From the NCBI GenBank assembly GCA_019116945.1, contig DXAR01000004.1:1-43804 (forward strand): 43,804 nt of DNA, in the 5' to 3' direction. The DNA is from Candidatus Janibacter merdipullorum. GTDB lineage: Bacteria > Actinomycetota > Actinomycetes > Actinomycetales > Dermatophilaceae. The translations under genes were made by a program, and so were the position numbers. The notes below the pieces were generated by a model, which was given only the letters and a program-made list of their open reading frames with translations, was not told the origin of the DNA and made no database searches. Positions within the stretch are counted from its first letter, which is position 1. Each line of letters starts with the position of its first letter. Below, piece by piece: positions 17,090 to 26,628 of this stretch.

Positions 17090-19534
17090 ATGGCAGATTC
17101 ACCCCGCACACGCGCCGACGCGCGTCTGCGCCGTCGTGGCACTTCCGCACGGCGTGGCAAGGGGCGCCGCGGCCGGGCCAAGGGCAAGCGGGGGATCCTG
17201 CGGAAGGTCCTCCTCGCCTTCGTCGTCCTCGTGGCCCTGGGCATCGCCGGGGTCGTGGCCGCCTACCTCATGGTCGACATCCCCAAGCCCAACGACCGCG
17301 CCGTCTCCCAGGCCTCGGTCCTCTACTACTCGGACGGCAAGACCGAGATGGACCGCATCGCCACCGTCAACCGGGAGTCCGTCGAGATCGACGACGTCCC
17401 CATGGACGTGCAGCAGGCCTTCCTCGCGGCCGAGGACCGCTCCTTCTACGAGAACCGGGGCATCTCGCCGAAGGGGATCTTCCGCGCCGTGAGTGGTGCC
17501 GTGGCCGGGGAGGACCGCGGCGGCGGCTCGACGATCACCCAGCAGTACGTGAAGAACTACTTCCTCACGCAGGACCAGACGTACTCCCGCAAGGCCAAGG
17601 AGATCCTCATCTCGGTGAAGATCGACGGCGAGCTGAGCAAGGACGAGATCCTCGAGAACTACCTCAACACCATCTACTTCGGTCGCGGCGCGGACGGCAT
17701 CCAGACGGCCTCGCAGGAGTACTTCGGCAAGGACGTCGGGGAGCTCTCCGCCTCCGAGGGGGCGCTCCTGGCGAGTGTCATCAGGGGGCCCTCCCTCTAC
17801 GACCCGGCCCTCGGCGAGGAGCAGCAGCAGCGCGCCGAGGAGCGGTGGGAGTACGTCCTCGACGGGATGGTCGAGAAGGGGTGGATGACCGCCTCGGAGC
17901 GGGACAAGGCGACCTTCCCGAAGACGACGGCCCCGAAGCGTTCGGAGGCCAAGGCGACGGACATCGGCTACATCACCGAGGAGGTCCGCAGCGAGCTCCG
18001 TGAGCGCCTGGACCTCACGGATGCCCAGATCGACCGCGGCGGATTCAAGATCGTCACGACGATCGACCGGAAGGCGCAGCGCGCCGCCGCGAAGGCGGTC
18101 GAGGAGCACCAGCCCACGGGCGAGCGCACTTCGGACCTGCACATCGGCCTGGCCTCGGTGGAGCCGGGGGACGGCGCGATCCGGGCCATGTACGGCGGCA
18201 AGCGGTTCGGTAAGGGCCGGTACGGCTACTTCAACTCCGCGGTCGACGGCAAGATGCAGGCCGGGTCGACGATGAAGCCCTTCACGATGATCGCCGCCCT
18301 GCGCAAGGGGATCCCGCTGTCGACGACCTACAGCGGTTCCAGCCCCTACTACTCCTCGGACTTCATCTACGACGGCGCCGGGGCGACTCCCATCCAGCGC
18401 TCCGGGGGCATCGTCAACTACGGCAATGCCTCCTACGGGCCGGTCAACATGATCACGGCGACGCAGAAGTCGGTGAACACCTACTACGCGCAGCTCAACC
18501 TCGCGGCCACCCCCAAGGCGACGGCGCGGTCGGCAAAGGACGCGGGGGTCATCGGGTGGAACGGGGAGAAGCAGACGAAGCTCTCCACCGGCCCGGGCAA
18601 TGTCTTCGGGACCGATTCCGTCCGCGTCATCGACATGGCCAATGCCTACGCGACGATCGCCGCGGAGGGACGCCGGGCGACGCCGTACTACATCTCGGAG
18701 GTCACGAGCACCGGTCCGTCCGACATCGACTACGAGGTGGAGAAGGAGGTCGAGCGCGCCTTCCCCCAGGACGTCTCGAGGGACACGATCCAGGCGATGA
18801 GCCTCGTCGGCCAGCCGGGCGGGACCGGCTATCCCACGGTCGCTGACCTCGGTCGTCCCGTCGGCGGCAAGACAGGGACCACCTCGGACAACTACGCGGC
18901 CTGGTTCGACGGCTTCACCCCCGGCCAGCTCGCGACGGCGGTCGGGATGTACAAGGGGGACGGTTCCCTCGTGAAGAAGAACCAGCTCGTCAACCTCGGC
19001 GAGTACGGTGAGATCACCGGTGGCACCGTGCCCGCCCGGATCTGGACCGACTACATGATCGGGGCGCTCGAGGGCGAGAAGGTCGCCAAGCTCCCGCCAC
19101 CGGGCAATGTCGAGTACCGCCCGCAGACGGACGCCCCGTCGAATGCCCCGGCGCCGATCACCTCGACGAGCGAGCCGCCCGCTCCGGAGCCGACGACGAC
19201 CCGTGAGCCGGAGCCGACGTCGACTTCCACGTCGTCGAGCTCCTCCTCCAGCTCGTCGAGCTCGTCGAAGAGTTCCTCCTCCAGCTCGTCGACCTCCAGC
19301 TCGTCGACCTCCAGCTCCTCGTCCTCGAGCTCCTCGACGACCCGGAGCTCGACCACGCGGCCGACCTCGACGACCCCGCCGCGGCCGACGACGACCCCGC
19401 CGCGGCCGACGACGACCACGTCCCGACCGACGACGACCCGGCCACCGCGACCCACGACGACCCGGCCGCCGCGGCCGACGTCGAGCAGCCGCCAGAGCGC
19501 GGAGCGGCAGGGTCAGGGTCAGGGGCCCGGCTAG
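17090..19534 (+). CDS. ponA: Bifunctional class A penicillin-binding protein
   Basis: An 814-aa peptidoglycan synthase starting at ATG 17090. A basic cytosolic tail precedes one membrane helix (about 35-58). The GT51 transglycosylase domain has [12 protein letters not shown] (Glu115; the usual His is Asn) and [12 protein letters not shown]. The transpeptidase has STMK (Ser393), SVN (Ser461) and KTGTT (Lys594). The C-terminus from about residue 685 is a long Ser/Thr/Pro tail with a near-pure serine run, then repeated TTRPPRP units. Such tails occur in actinobacterial PBPs, though this one is long and extreme. Divergent from padR-ino1 and overlapping the next gene by one base. A -10-like CATACT lies around 17048. 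Confidence 0.96.
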   Translation: MADSPRTRADARLRRRGTSARRGKGRRGRAKGKRGILRKVLLAFVVLVALGIAGVVAAYLMVDIPKPNDRAVSQASVLYYSDGKTEMDRIATVNRESVEIDDVPMDVQQAFLAAEDRSFYENRGISPKGIFRAVSGAVAGEDRGGGSTITQQYVKNYFLTQDQTYSRKAKEILISVKIDGELSKDEILENYLNTIYFGRGADGIQTASQEYFGKDVGELSASEGALLASVIRGPSLYDPALGEEQQQRAEERWEYVLDGMVEKGWMTASERDKATFPKTTAPKRSEAKATDIGYITEEVRSELRERLDLTDAQIDRGGFKIVTTIDRKAQRAAAKAVEEHQPTGERTSDLHIGLASVEPGDGAIRAMYGGKRFGKGRYGYFNSAVDGKMQAGSTMKPFTMIAALRKGIPLSTTYSGSSPYYSSDFIYDGAGATPIQRSGGIVNYGNASYGPVNMITATQKSVNTYYAQLNLAATPKATARSAKDAGVIGWNGEKQTKLSTGPGNVFGTDSVRVIDMANAYATIAAEGRRATPYYISEVTSTGPSDIDYEVEKEVERAFPQDVSRDTIQAMSLVGQPGGTGYPTVADLGRPVGGKTGTTSDNYAAWFDGFTPGQLATAVGMYKGDGSLVKKNQLVNLGEYGEITGGTVPARIWTDYMIGALEGEKVAKLPPPGNVEYRPQTDAPSNAPAPITSTSEPPAPEPTTTREPEPTSTSTSSSSSSSSSSSSKSSSSSSSTSSSSTSSSSSSSSSTTRSSTTRPTSTTPPRPTTTPPRPTTTTSRPTTTRPPRPTTTRPPRPTSSSRQSAERQGQGQGPG
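19231..19345 (+). repeat. Low-complexity serine-codon repeat within ponA
   Basis: Alternating AGC, TCC and TCG codons form degenerate repeats of CTCGTCGAGCTC-type units, self-complementary at several scales. They encode almost only serine in the PBP tail. The use of mixed serine codons instead of a pure repeat suggests selection for the amino acids, with some protection against slippage. Confidence 0.7.
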
Positions 19535-20859
19535 TGCCCAAGGAGTTCGTCCCCGGTGACCTCCTGCCGGAGGATGCCAGCCCGATCATCGGTGGCCGGC
19601 TCGGCCGAAGGGCGGCGCCGAGGCAGCGCTCCCTTCGTCATCTCCTCCCGCTCATCGCCGCGCTCGTCCTCGTGCCGATGTCCGGTGCCGTCGTCCGCCA
19701 GGGGCACTGCGTCCGGCAGGGGTGGAACGGCAGCGAGCAGTTCTGGCGCGGGTGCTTCTCCGACCTGCCGGCGCAGTACCAGCTCGCGGGCCTCGACTCG
19801 GGTCTCACCGGCTGGTTGACCTCGGGACGGTCGCCGGAGCAGATGCCCCTGCTCTCCGGCCTCATGTCCCTGCTCGGGGGTTTCGTCCCCTCCGGCGTCG
19901 GCTGGCTGGACGCCAGCCGGTGGTACATGACGATGTGGATCCTCCTCCTCGGGGCGTGCGCCGTCATCGGTGTGTGGTGCGTCGCGCGGCTGCGTCCCGG
20001 GCGGCTCGACCTGGCCACCCAGCTGGCGCTCTCCCCGATCTACGTCGTGGCCGTGCTCCTCTCCGGCGACCTCGTCGTCGTCACGCTCGTCCTCGGCGCG
20101 ATGCTGGCCCGGGGGTTCCACCGACCGACGACCGCCGGGGTCCTCCTCGGCCTCGCCCTCCTCGGGCACGCCTGGGTGGGGATCGTCCTGCTCGCGCTGC
20201 TCGTCTCGGCGCGACGCTTCGGCGACCGGGAGGAGGCGGTCCGGACCGCGCTCGTCGCCGTCCTCACGGTCGTGGCCGCGGTGGCTCTCCTGCTCGTCCT
20301 CGCGCCCGATGTCGTCACCGGTCCGGTGACGGCCTGGTGGGGACAGAAGGCGGGCTACGGGTCGGTCCTCATGATGCCGGACCTCGTGGGCCACCCCCTT
20401 CCCGGCTGGGTCTCGCGGGTCGTCGCGCTCGCCGGCTGGGTCGGTGGTGCCTGGGCGACGTGGATCATGGCCAAGCGGGCCTGGCGACCGGCCACCTGGG
20501 CGCAGGTCGCCGCCTTCGCCGTCCCCGTCGTCGCCCTCACCGGCACCGCGGTCCCGGTTCAGGCCGCCCTCTGGGTGCTCCCGCTGGCGATCCTCGCCGG
20601 GGTCAGCTGGCGCACGCATCTGGGCTTCGTGGCCGTGGAGGCCGTGCACGCGACCGCGCTGTGGATGCACATCGGTGCCGCCTCCGACGCTGACAAGGGC
20701 CTCCCCGGGACGTGGTACGCGATCGTCGTCCTCGGGCGGGCCATCGCGTGGTGCTTCCTCCTCTGGAGCATCTGGTACACGCCGGTGGACAACCCGGCGC
20801 CCCGTCCACAGGCCCCGTACCGCCCCGGTCCTCGTCCACAGGAGCCGGTCCGCGGCTGA
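19534..20859 (+). CDS. Polytopic membrane protein, Rv0051-like (GT87/DUF2029-type, possible mannosyltransferase)
   Basis: A 441-aa protein with about nine to ten hydrophobic helices and small external loops ([21 protein letters not shown]). The start GTG 19534 shares a base with the ponA TAG. Its position between ponA and rpsF matches the membrane protein of the M. tuberculosis ponA1-rpsF interval, which is related to polyprenyl-dependent glycosyltransferases. No catalytic signature is clear to me, so the enzymatic role is only suggested. It has a Pro-rich cytosolic C-terminus. Confidence 0.85.
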   Translation: MPKEFVPGDLLPEDASPIIGGRLGRRAAPRQRSLRHLLPLIAALVLVPMSGAVVRQGHCVRQGWNGSEQFWRGCFSDLPAQYQLAGLDSGLTGWLTSGRSPEQMPLLSGLMSLLGGFVPSGVGWLDASRWYMTMWILLLGACAVIGVWCVARLRPGRLDLATQLALSPIYVVAVLLSGDLVVVTLVLGAMLARGFHRPTTAGVLLGLALLGHAWVGIVLLALLVSARRFGDREEAVRTALVAVLTVVAAVALLLVLAPDVVTGPVTAWWGQKAGYGSVLMMPDLVGHPLPGWVSRVVALAGWVGGAWATWIMAKRAWRPATWAQVAAFAVPVVALTGTAVPVQAALWVLPLAILAGVSWRTHLGFVAVEAVHATALWMHIGAASDADKGLPGTWYAIVVLGRAIAWCFLLWSIWYTPVDNPAPRPQAPYRPGPRPQEPVRG

Positions 20860-20885
20860 CCCCACCGCCGGCCCCGGGGCACGCT

Positions 20886-20915
20886 TTGCTGCGAAGGGAG
20901 CGCAGCGGATACCCT
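20886..20915 (+). promoter_or_regulatory. Candidate promoter of the rpsF-ssb-rpsR-rplI operon
   Basis: TTGCTG (20886-20891) and TACCCT (20910-20915) are separated by 18 nt, giving a predicted start near 20922 and a leader of about 100 nt. The TTGACA at 20934 is a better -35 by itself but has no -10 at proper distance. Confidence 0.35.
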
Positions 20916-20971
20916 GAACCGTCCCCGGGTCCGTTGACACGACGGCCGGGTACCGATGCACCAACCCTCCT

Positions 20972-20990
20972 GTCACGGAGAGACCGTGAC
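20972..20990 (+). promoter_or_regulatory. Hairpin in the rpsF leader
   Basis: GTCACGG (20972-20978), loop AGAGA, CCGTGAC (20984-20990), ending 30 nt before the rpsF start. It could be part of a ribosomal-protein autoregulatory leader (S6:S18 bind their own mRNA in other bacteria), but I cannot show the binding motif here. Confidence 0.4.
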
Positions 20991-21020
20991 CGCACAGACC
21001 GAAGGAGGCGGGTTATCAGC

Positions 21021-21308
21021 ATGCGTCAGTACGAGCTCATGGTCATCTTCGACCCCGAGAGCGACGAGCGGGCCGTCCAGCCCCTGTTCGACAAGTTCCT
21101 CACCGTCGTCACCAAGGACGGCGGCACCGTGGACGGTATCGACCACTGGGGTCGTCGCCGTCTCGCGTACGAGATCAACAAGAAGTCCGAGGGCCTCTAC
21201 GCCGTCGCCACCCTGACCTGCACGCCGGAGACGAGCAAGGAGCTCGACCGGCAGCTGGGTCTGTCCGAGCAGGTCATGCGGACCAAGCTCATGCGCGTCG
21301 ACGCCTGA
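21021..21308 (+). CDS. rpsF: 30S ribosomal protein bS6
   Basis: A 95-aa protein, [12 protein letters not shown] at the N-terminus and GRRRLAYEI in the middle, the standard bS6 sequence pattern. It binds bS18 in the central domain of the small subunit. Start ATG 21021 has AAGGAGG 12 nt upstream. First gene of the rpsF-ssb-rpsR-rplI operon. Confidence 0.98.
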   Translation: MRQYELMVIFDPESDERAVQPLFDKFLTVVTKDGGTVDGIDHWGRRRLAYEINKKSEGLYAVATLTCTPETSKELDRQLGLSEQVMRTKLMRVDA

Positions 21309-21380
21309 GGCGATCGACCACGGCTGTCGGTGTCCACTGACAGCCTCACCTGAGACGATCACCGATCGAGAAGGAAACCC

Positions 21381-21974
21381 ATGGCAGGCGAGACCCCCAT
21401 CACCGTTGTCGGCAACCTCACGGCTGACCCGGAGCTCCGGTTCACCCCGAGTGGTGCGGCCGTGGCCAACTTCACCGTGGCCTCGACCCCCCGCACCTTC
21501 GACCGTCAGACCAACGAGTGGAAGGACGCGGAGACGCTCTTCATGCGCTGCTCCGTGTGGCGCGAGGCCGCGGAAAATGCAGCGGAGTCGCTGACCCGCG
21601 GCGCCCGCGTCGTCGTGACCGGCCGCCTCGTCTCCCGCTCCTGGGAGGACAAGGAGACCGGCCAGAAGCGCTCCGTCATGGAGATGCAGGTCGACGAGGT
21701 CGGCCCGTCGCTGCGCTACGCCACCGCCAAGGTGACGAAGACCCAGCGCGGCGGTGGCGGCGGCCAGGGTGGTGGCTGGGGCGGCCAGCAGGGTCAGGGC
21801 GGCTTCGGCGGTCCCCCTGCAGGTGGCCAGCAGGACGACCCGTGGGCGACCGGTGGCCAGCAGGGCGGCCCCCAGCAGGGCGGCTTCGGCGGCCAGCAGG
21901 CTCCCGCGCAGCCCCAGGGCGGCCAGGGTGGTGGCTGGGGCAGTGCCCCCAGCTACGACGAGCCCCCCTTCTGA
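21381..21974 (+). CDS. ssb: Single-stranded DNA-binding protein
   Basis: A 197-aa SSB. The OB fold occupies residues 1-115 ([36 protein letters not shown]), followed by a long Gly/Gln-rich linker and the acidic tip YDEPPF that recruits partner proteins. The long glycine linker is usual in actinobacteria. Start ATG 21381 has AAGGAAA upstream. Located between rpsF and rpsR, as in most bacteria. Confidence 0.98.
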   Translation: MAGETPITVVGNLTADPELRFTPSGAAVANFTVASTPRTFDRQTNEWKDAETLFMRCSVWREAAENAAESLTRGARVVVTGRLVSRSWEDKETGQKRSVMEMQVDEVGPSLRYATAKVTKTQRGGGGGQGGGWGGQQGQGGFGGPPAGGQQDDPWATGGQQGGPQQGGFGGQQAPAQPQGGQGGGWGSAPSYDEPPF

Positions 21975-22072
21975 TCGATCGCCCACCCCGCCCGGGTCGT
22001 CCCGGGCACTGATCACATCCCCATCCCGAGGACCAACCTCGGGCTCTCATCCACACGAAGGAGAGCACCACG

Positions 22073-22309
22073 ATGGCCAAGCCCGTAGTGCGCAAGCCCA
22101 AGAAGAAGGCCAACCCGCTCAAGGCGGCGAAGGTCGAGAACATCGACTACAAGGACGCGAACCTGCTGCGCAAGTTCATCTCCGACCGCGGGAAGATCCG
22201 TGCGCGCCGCGTCACCGGCGTCTCCGTGCAGGAGCAGCGCCGCATCGCGACCGCGGTGAAGAATGCCCGGGAGATGGCGCTGCTGCCCTACTCCTCGTCC
22301 AACCGCTGA
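22073..22309 (+). CDS. rpsR: 30S ribosomal protein bS18
   Basis: A 78-aa protein with the bS18 core [18 protein letters not shown] and the C-terminal [14 protein letters not shown]. It contains no cysteine, so it is the zinc-independent form; a zinc-binding paralogue is often present elsewhere in actinobacteria. Start ATG 22073 has AAGGAGAG upstream. Confidence 0.97.
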   Translation: MAKPVVRKPKKKANPLKAAKVENIDYKDANLLRKFISDRGKIRARRVTGVSVQEQRRIATAVKNAREMALLPYSSSNR

Positions 22310-22340
22310 TCCTCGGCCGCGAAGAACACAGGAGCTTCAC

Positions 22341-22787
22341 ATGAAGGTCATCCTCACCCACGAGGTCTCCGGTCTCGGAGCCGCCGGTGACGTCCTCGAC
22401 GTCAAGCCGGGTTACGCCCGCAACTTCCTCTACCGCCGTGGTCTCGCCACGCAGTGGACGAAGGGCGCGCAGAAGCAGGTCGACGCGCTCGCCGCCGGCC
22501 GCGCCGCCCGCGCCGTCAAGTCCCTCGAGGAGGCCCAGTCGATCAAGGGCAACCTCGAGGCCCAGCAGGTCACCGTCACCGCGCACGCCGGTGACAGCGG
22601 CCGTCTCTTCGGTGCGGTCACGAGCCGCGAGGTGGCCGAGGCCATCGTCGCCGGCGGTGGCCCGGACATCGACCGCCGCACCATCGAGATCCCGACGCCG
22701 ATCAAGAACGTCGGGCCCGCCCAGGCCCTCGTTCGCCTCCACCCGGAGGTCCAGGCCACGGTCTCCCTCGAGGTCGTCGCCGGCTGA
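22341..22787 (+). CDS. rplI: 50S ribosomal protein bL9
   Basis: A 148-aa protein beginning MKVILTHEVSGLGAAGDV with the N-terminal RNA-binding motif GYARNFLYRRGLA, a long connecting helix and a C-terminal domain with GRLFGAVTSREVAEAI. Start ATG 22341 has CAGGAG 8 nt upstream. Last gene of the operon, followed by a strong terminator. Confidence 0.97.
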   Translation: MKVILTHEVSGLGAAGDVLDVKPGYARNFLYRRGLATQWTKGAQKQVDALAAGRAARAVKSLEEAQSIKGNLEAQQVTVTAHAGDSGRLFGAVTSREVAEAIVAGGGPDIDRRTIEIPTPIKNVGPAQALVRLHPEVQATVSLEVVAG

Positions 22788-22803
22788 GCCGACCCGACCC
22801 GGT

Positions 22804-22841
22804 CGAAGGGCGCCTCCCACCTGCGTGGGGGGCGCCCTTCG
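22804..22841 (+). terminator. Hairpin terminator after rplI
   Basis: CGAAGGGCGCC (22804-22814) pairs with GGCGCCCTTCG (22831-22841); inside it CCCAC and GTGGG extend the stem around loop CTGC. It ends the ribosomal operon 54 nt after its last stop. Confidence 0.85.
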
Positions 22842-22865
22842 CCGTGTGTGCGGGAGCGCCCGCCG

Positions 22866-22911
22866 ATGGGTACTCCTCCCCATGTCCCTCCTCGGCGCCG
22901 GACCGTAAGAT
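22866..22911 (+). promoter_or_regulatory. Promoter of the DUF3352 gene with the shared element (site B)
   Basis: ATGGGTACTCCTCCCCATG at 22866-22884 and a -10 box TAAGAT at 22906-22911, first base 40 nt after the element's first base, as in sites A (14247) and C (35335). The predicted start is near 22918, giving a leader of about 29 nt. Confidence 0.7.
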
Positions 22912-22946
22912 CTCGGTAAAGACACCAGCTCACAGGGGGGACACCC

Positions 22947-24521
22947 ATGTCACAACCGCCGTACGGTCAGCAGCCGCCCCACCAGGGCGGGGGAACGCCA
23001 CCGCCGCCTCCCGGGTACGGACAGCCCCAGTACGTCCAGGCTCAGCCGGGCTACGGGCAGCAGTGGGGCCAGGCGCCGATGCACCAGCAGCCGCAGAAGA
23101 AGAGCAGCGTCGGCAAGTGGGTCGCCTTCGGAGCGGCCGGCGTCATCGGCGTCGGCCTCCTCGGGGGCGGCGCCCTCTTCGCCTTCAGCAAGATCAACGG
23201 CGGCGGGCCGCAGCCGGAGAGCGCCCTGCCGAGCAATGCCTTCGCCTTCGCCAAGGTCGACCTCGACCCGTCCGCCGACCAGAAGGTCGACATGTTCCGG
23301 TTCGCCCGGAAGTTCCCCGGCGTCAAGGAGGAGCTCCAGGGGGTCGACGAGGACGGCGACCTGCGCAAGGAGATCTTCGAGGCCATCCAGGAGGAGGGCG
23401 GCCTCGAGGGGGTCGACTACGCCGCGGATGTCGAGCCCTGGCTCGGCCAGCGCTTCGGCGTTGCAGCCGTCCCGGCCGCCGACGGCGGGGACGAGCCCTC
23501 GGGCGTCGTCGCCTTCGCGAGCACCGACGAGGACGCGGCCAGGGACGGCCTGGCCAAGGCGACCCAGGACGGCGGCTACTGCTCCGTCCAGGAGGACTAT
23601 GCGATCTGCGGCGAGGAGCAGTCGGTCGTCGACAAGGCGGTCAACGATGCGGCCAACGAGTCCCTCGAGGACAGCGACGCCTTCAGCCAGGACATGGACG
23701 ACCTCGGTGAGGACGGCATCCTCACCGCCTGGGCGGACGGCAAAAAGCTGGGCGAGTACGCCAGCCAGCTCGCCCCCACGGCGAGCGCCCAGGGCGCCGA
23801 CGCGGCGCAGGGCCGCTTCGCCATGGCCGTGCGCTTCGACGGGCCGACCCTCGAGGTCGCCGGTCGGGCGAACGATCTGCCCGAGGGGAGCGTTCCCTCC
23901 GGGGACGGCAGCAGCGTCGGCGACCTGCCGGCCGACACCATCGGCGCCTTCGGCATCACCGGTCTCGACGAGTCCGTGAAGAAGGTCTGGCCGGAGATCG
24001 ACTCCGGCCTCCAGGAGATCATGGGTGACGACTGGACCCAGTCGCGGGACAGCTTCACCCAGCAGTACGGCATCTCCCTGCCGGACGACGTCGCCAAGGC
24101 GGTCGGCTCGGACGCCGTCCTCGCCCTCGGGGCCAACGGTCCGGAGCCCGAGGTCGCCTTCCGCTCCAACGGTGACCGCGCGGTCATCGACAAGCTCCTC
24201 ACCGGGGACACCGGGAGCACTCCCATCACCGTCAAGGACGGCAAGGACGACACCTATGTCGTCGGGTCGAGCGACGGCTACGCCGACTCCGTGGGATCCG
24301 ACGGTGGCCTCGGGGACAGCGATGCCTTCAAGGACGCCGTGCCCGACGCGGACGATGCGAGCATGATCGGCTACCTCGACGTGAGCAAGGCCGTCGAGGC
24401 CTTCGGCGACGAGATGGACGACGAGGAGCGCTCCTACGCCGAGCCGCTGTCGGCGGTCGGCATCTCGGTCAGCGGCGAGGAGGACCACGCCGACTACCGC
24501 CTCCGCATCACGACCAAGTGA
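22947..24521 (+). CDS. DUF3352 domain membrane-anchored protein
   Basis: A 524-aa protein. Start ATG 22947 has a G-rich ribosome site (GGGGGG) 6-11 nt upstream. The first about 50 residues are Pro/Gln/Gly/Tyr-rich and cytosolic, followed by one membrane helix (about 56-78) and a large acidic external domain starting LPSNAFAFAKVDLDPS, the DUF3352 pattern. Internal blocks such as ADTIGAFGITGLDESVKKVW and SMIGYLDVSKAVEAF suggest a two-lobed repeat fold. Family function is unknown; it is widespread in actinobacteria and sits in the cell envelope. It is monocistronic, flanked by terminators, and has the same promoter architecture as the WXG100 operon and the second MoxR operon. Confidence 0.9.
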   Translation: MSQPPYGQQPPHQGGGTPPPPPGYGQPQYVQAQPGYGQQWGQAPMHQQPQKKSSVGKWVAFGAAGVIGVGLLGGGALFAFSKINGGGPQPESALPSNAFAFAKVDLDPSADQKVDMFRFARKFPGVKEELQGVDEDGDLRKEIFEAIQEEGGLEGVDYAADVEPWLGQRFGVAAVPAADGGDEPSGVVAFASTDEDAARDGLAKATQDGGYCSVQEDYAICGEEQSVVDKAVNDAANESLEDSDAFSQDMDDLGEDGILTAWADGKKLGEYASQLAPTASAQGADAAQGRFAMAVRFDGPTLEVAGRANDLPEGSVPSGDGSSVGDLPADTIGAFGITGLDESVKKVWPEIDSGLQEIMGDDWTQSRDSFTQQYGISLPDDVAKAVGSDAVLALGANGPEPEVAFRSNGDRAVIDKLLTGDTGSTPITVKDGKDDTYVVGSSDGYADSVGSDGGLGDSDAFKDAVPDADDASMIGYLDVSKAVEAFGDEMDDEERSYAEPLSAVGISVSGEEDHADYRLRITTK

Positions 24522-24551
24522 TCCGGGTCCCGGGCCCACCCGGGAGATGAC

Positions 24552-24589
24552 GAAGGGGGGCGGTCACCGCACGGTGACCGCCCCCCTTC
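24552..24589. terminator. Bidirectional hairpin terminator
   Basis: An 18-bp perfect stem, GAAGGGGGGCGGTCACCG (24552-24569) with loop CA and its complement to 24589. It lies between the convergent DUF3352 and serine hydrolase genes. Confidence 0.88.
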
Positions 24590-24604
24590 TGTCGTGGCCG
24601 TGGC

Positions 24605-25819
24605 TCAGCCGACGCGGCTGTGCTGCTGGTCGATGGTCGGGGCCGGTGCCACCGGGATGCTCGAGCGGGGCGCCCGGCCGGTCGCCGGCGAGCAGGTCTG
24701 GCCCACGGCCTCGATGAGCAGGTCGTTGACGGGCGGCTCGGTCTGGGTGTCCCAGCTGCGGCCATTCCAAGCGATGGTGACCTGCGTGCTGCCGTCCTTG
24801 CTGGAGAAGGCGAAGTTGCGGGTCCCCATCGACGCCCCGTCGTGGCCGTACATGACGCCGCACGGCGTCTGGATGGAGTAGATGCCGAGGCCGTAGCCGG
24901 TGAGCGGGCCCGAGGTCGTCTTCGGCTGGGTCATCTGGTTGACCCTCGCCTTCGGGACGAGCTTCCCGGTGAAGAGGGCCCGGTAGAAGCGGTTGACGTC
25001 ACGGGTCGTGGACTCGACGCCACCGGAGGCACTGAAGAGCGAGGGGTTGACCCGGAGGCGGGTCTGCCGCCCCTCGATCTCGGCGATCTCCTGCATGCCG
25101 CTGCCGGCGAAGTTCTTCGACAGCGAGAGCCGGGACTCCGTCATGCCGGCCGGCTTGAAGACCCGCCAGTGGAGGAGCCCGCCCAGCGTCGCGTCGTTCT
25201 CGCGCTCGAGCATCTTGCCGAGGGTGACGTAGCCGGTGTTGGAGTAGCGGGCGTCGGTCCCGCCGTCGAAGTAGAAGGGCTTCTGGCGGGCGATGCTGAT
25301 GAGGCGGGTGTCGTACCAGCGCTTCTCCCAGAAGCGGTCACCGGTCATGTGTTCGGTGTGGTTCGGCATGCCGCTGCGGTGGCTCAGCAGCTCACCCACG
25401 GTGGCATTGCCACCCCCGAGGTAGAGGTTGGGGAAGACGTCGTGGACCCGGGTGTCCAGGGTCCAGTTGCCGGCCTCGATCTCCTTCATGACGAGGGTGG
25501 CGACCATCGACTTGGTGACGCTGGCGACGTGGTACCGGTCGGTGGACTTCGTGACGGTGCGCGGCGCGATGTCGGAGTAGCCGGCCTGGTTGCGGTAGGT
25601 CCCCTGGGCTCCCCGCAGCTCGATCATCAGGCCGGTGGCCCCGCCGGAGCGAGCGGCCTTGATCTTCTCGTGGAGGGCCGTCCGGTCGTAGCCGGCGGTC
25701 GTCGTGCTCTCGGTCGTCGTGCTCGTGTCGGTCGGCGCGGCGAGGGCCGCGGGAGCCATCGACAGGCACAGCGCGGTCGTGGCAGCCAGACTCAGTCCGG
25801 CGCGAAGGTGGGTGGACAT
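24605..25819 (-). CDS. Secreted serine hydrolase, beta-lactamase/D-alanyl-D-alanine carboxypeptidase family
   Basis: A 404-aa protein with a Sec signal peptide (about 1-28, cleavage after ALA). Active-site motifs of the class C beta-lactamase/DD-peptidase fold are present: SVTK (Ser100, Lys103), YSN (Tyr192) and HDG (His326) in place of the usual K/H-x-G. GxLLSHRSGMPNHTE is also typical. It probably acts on peptidoglycan peptides, D-amino-acid peptides or esters outside the cell; the substrate cannot be told from sequence. Start ATG at 25819 has AGGGAG 9 nt upstream. Monocistronic. Confidence 0.93.
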   Translation of the reverse strand: MSTHLRAGLSLAATTALCLSMAPAALAAPTDTSTTTESTTTAGYDRTALHEKIKAARSGGATGLMIELRGAQGTYRNQAGYSDIAPRTVTKSTDRYHVASVTKSMVATLVMKEIEAGNWTLDTRVHDVFPNLYLGGGNATVGELLSHRSGMPNHTEHMTGDRFWEKRWYDTRLISIARQKPFYFDGGTDARYSNTGYVTLGKMLERENDATLGGLLHWRVFKPAGMTESRLSLSKNFAGSGMQEIAEIEGRQTRLRVNPSLFSASGGVESTTRDVNRFYRALFTGKLVPKARVNQMTQPKTTSGPLTGYGLGIYSIQTPCGVMYGHDGASMGTRNFAFSSKDGSTQVTIAWNGRSWDTQTEPPVNDLLIEAVGQTCSPATGRAPRSSIPVAPAPTIDQQHSRVG

Positions 25820-25914
25820 GCGTGGTGCTCCCTGCGTCTGTGGTGTGGTGTCCGCGCCCGAGACTAGCGGAGGCGGGACTTTCGCCGAGAGGCTCCACGG
25901 GGCAGGATGCAGGG

Positions 25915-26568
25915 GTGACTTCCTCGGACCTGACAGCCCGGTGCCGCGAGCGGCGTGACGAGTTCTGGCGAGGTGTCGGGCAGCTGGGCGCCGACCAGGC
26001 GCCCCTCTCCGGCGTCGACGAGTCCGCGTCGTGGCCCAGCGGCACCTCCTCCTATGCCCGGGTGGGCACCGTCCACTCCGGGATCGTGGCGACCGATGGT
26101 CTCAGCGACCCGGGCCGAGGGGACGCGCCGGACGGTGTGCCCGGCCTGGGCGTCGAGCTCTACGTCGAGAGCACCGAGCTCATGGAGGAGGACCCCGGGG
26201 AGGCGCGCTGGCTGGTCACCGCCCTCGAGGAGGCGGCCGGCGCCGTCGCCGGGGCCGCGGCGAGCCTGCCGGATGCGCTCACCGACCACAGCCTCCTGTC
26301 GCTCGAGATCTCCGGTGCGGATGCGCCGGCCGAGTGGCGCTCGGGGGGACGGCTGGGTCTCCTCCTCGGTGTGGAGCTCCCGGGGCGGCCCTCCGGCTTC
26401 GACCTCGACGGCGTGACCGTGCGCGCGCTGACGTGCACCCCCCTTCGCCCCAGTGAGCTCGCGGTGGTCACCGCCGAGGGCCCGGCCGGACGTCGTCGGG
26501 TCGCCGAGGCCCTGGCGGCCCAGGGCTGGTACTCCTACGCCGACACCGAGCGTCCGGCGGTCCTCTGA
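25915..26568 (+). CDS. Hypothetical protein, possibly suppressor-of-fused (SUFU)-like domain
   Basis: A 217-aa soluble protein with no signal or membrane helix. I chose GTG 25915 (GGATG and AGGG nearby), since upstream sequence belongs to the divergent promoter region. Patterns such as VATDGLSDP, GVELYVES, a Leu-rich GLLLGV segment and TCTPLRPSEL resemble bacterial SUFU-domain proteins, which in bacteria are often immunity proteins. The likeness is weak and I hold it tentatively. Followed by a strong terminator. Confidence 0.8.
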   Translation: MTSSDLTARCRERRDEFWRGVGQLGADQAPLSGVDESASWPSGTSSYARVGTVHSGIVATDGLSDPGRGDAPDGVPGLGVELYVESTELMEEDPGEARWLVTALEEAAGAVAGAAASLPDALTDHSLLSLEISGADAPAEWRSGGRLGLLLGVELPGRPSGFDLDGVTVRALTCTPLRPSELAVVTAEGPAGRRRVAEALAAQGWYSYADTERPAVL

Positions 26569-26578
26569 CCGTCCACGT

Positions 26579-26616
26579 GAGAGGGCCCCGGGAGCCGTTG
26601 CTCCCGGGGCCCTCTC
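26579..26616. terminator. Bidirectional hairpin terminator
   Basis: A 17-bp perfect stem GAGAGGGCCCCGGGAGC (26579-26595), loop CGTT, complement 26600-26616, between convergent genes. Confidence 0.88.
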
Positions 26617-26628
26617 GCGTGCCGGAGG

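Noticed and set aside
19231-19345. Repetitive tract as CRISPR or tandem mobile repeat
   Set aside because: It is in frame, encodes serine in ponA, and has no constant repeats with unique spacers.
20934-20939. TTGACA as the rpsF promoter -35
   Set aside because: No acceptable -10 lies 16-19 nt downstream; the nearest, TACCGA, is only 11 nt away.
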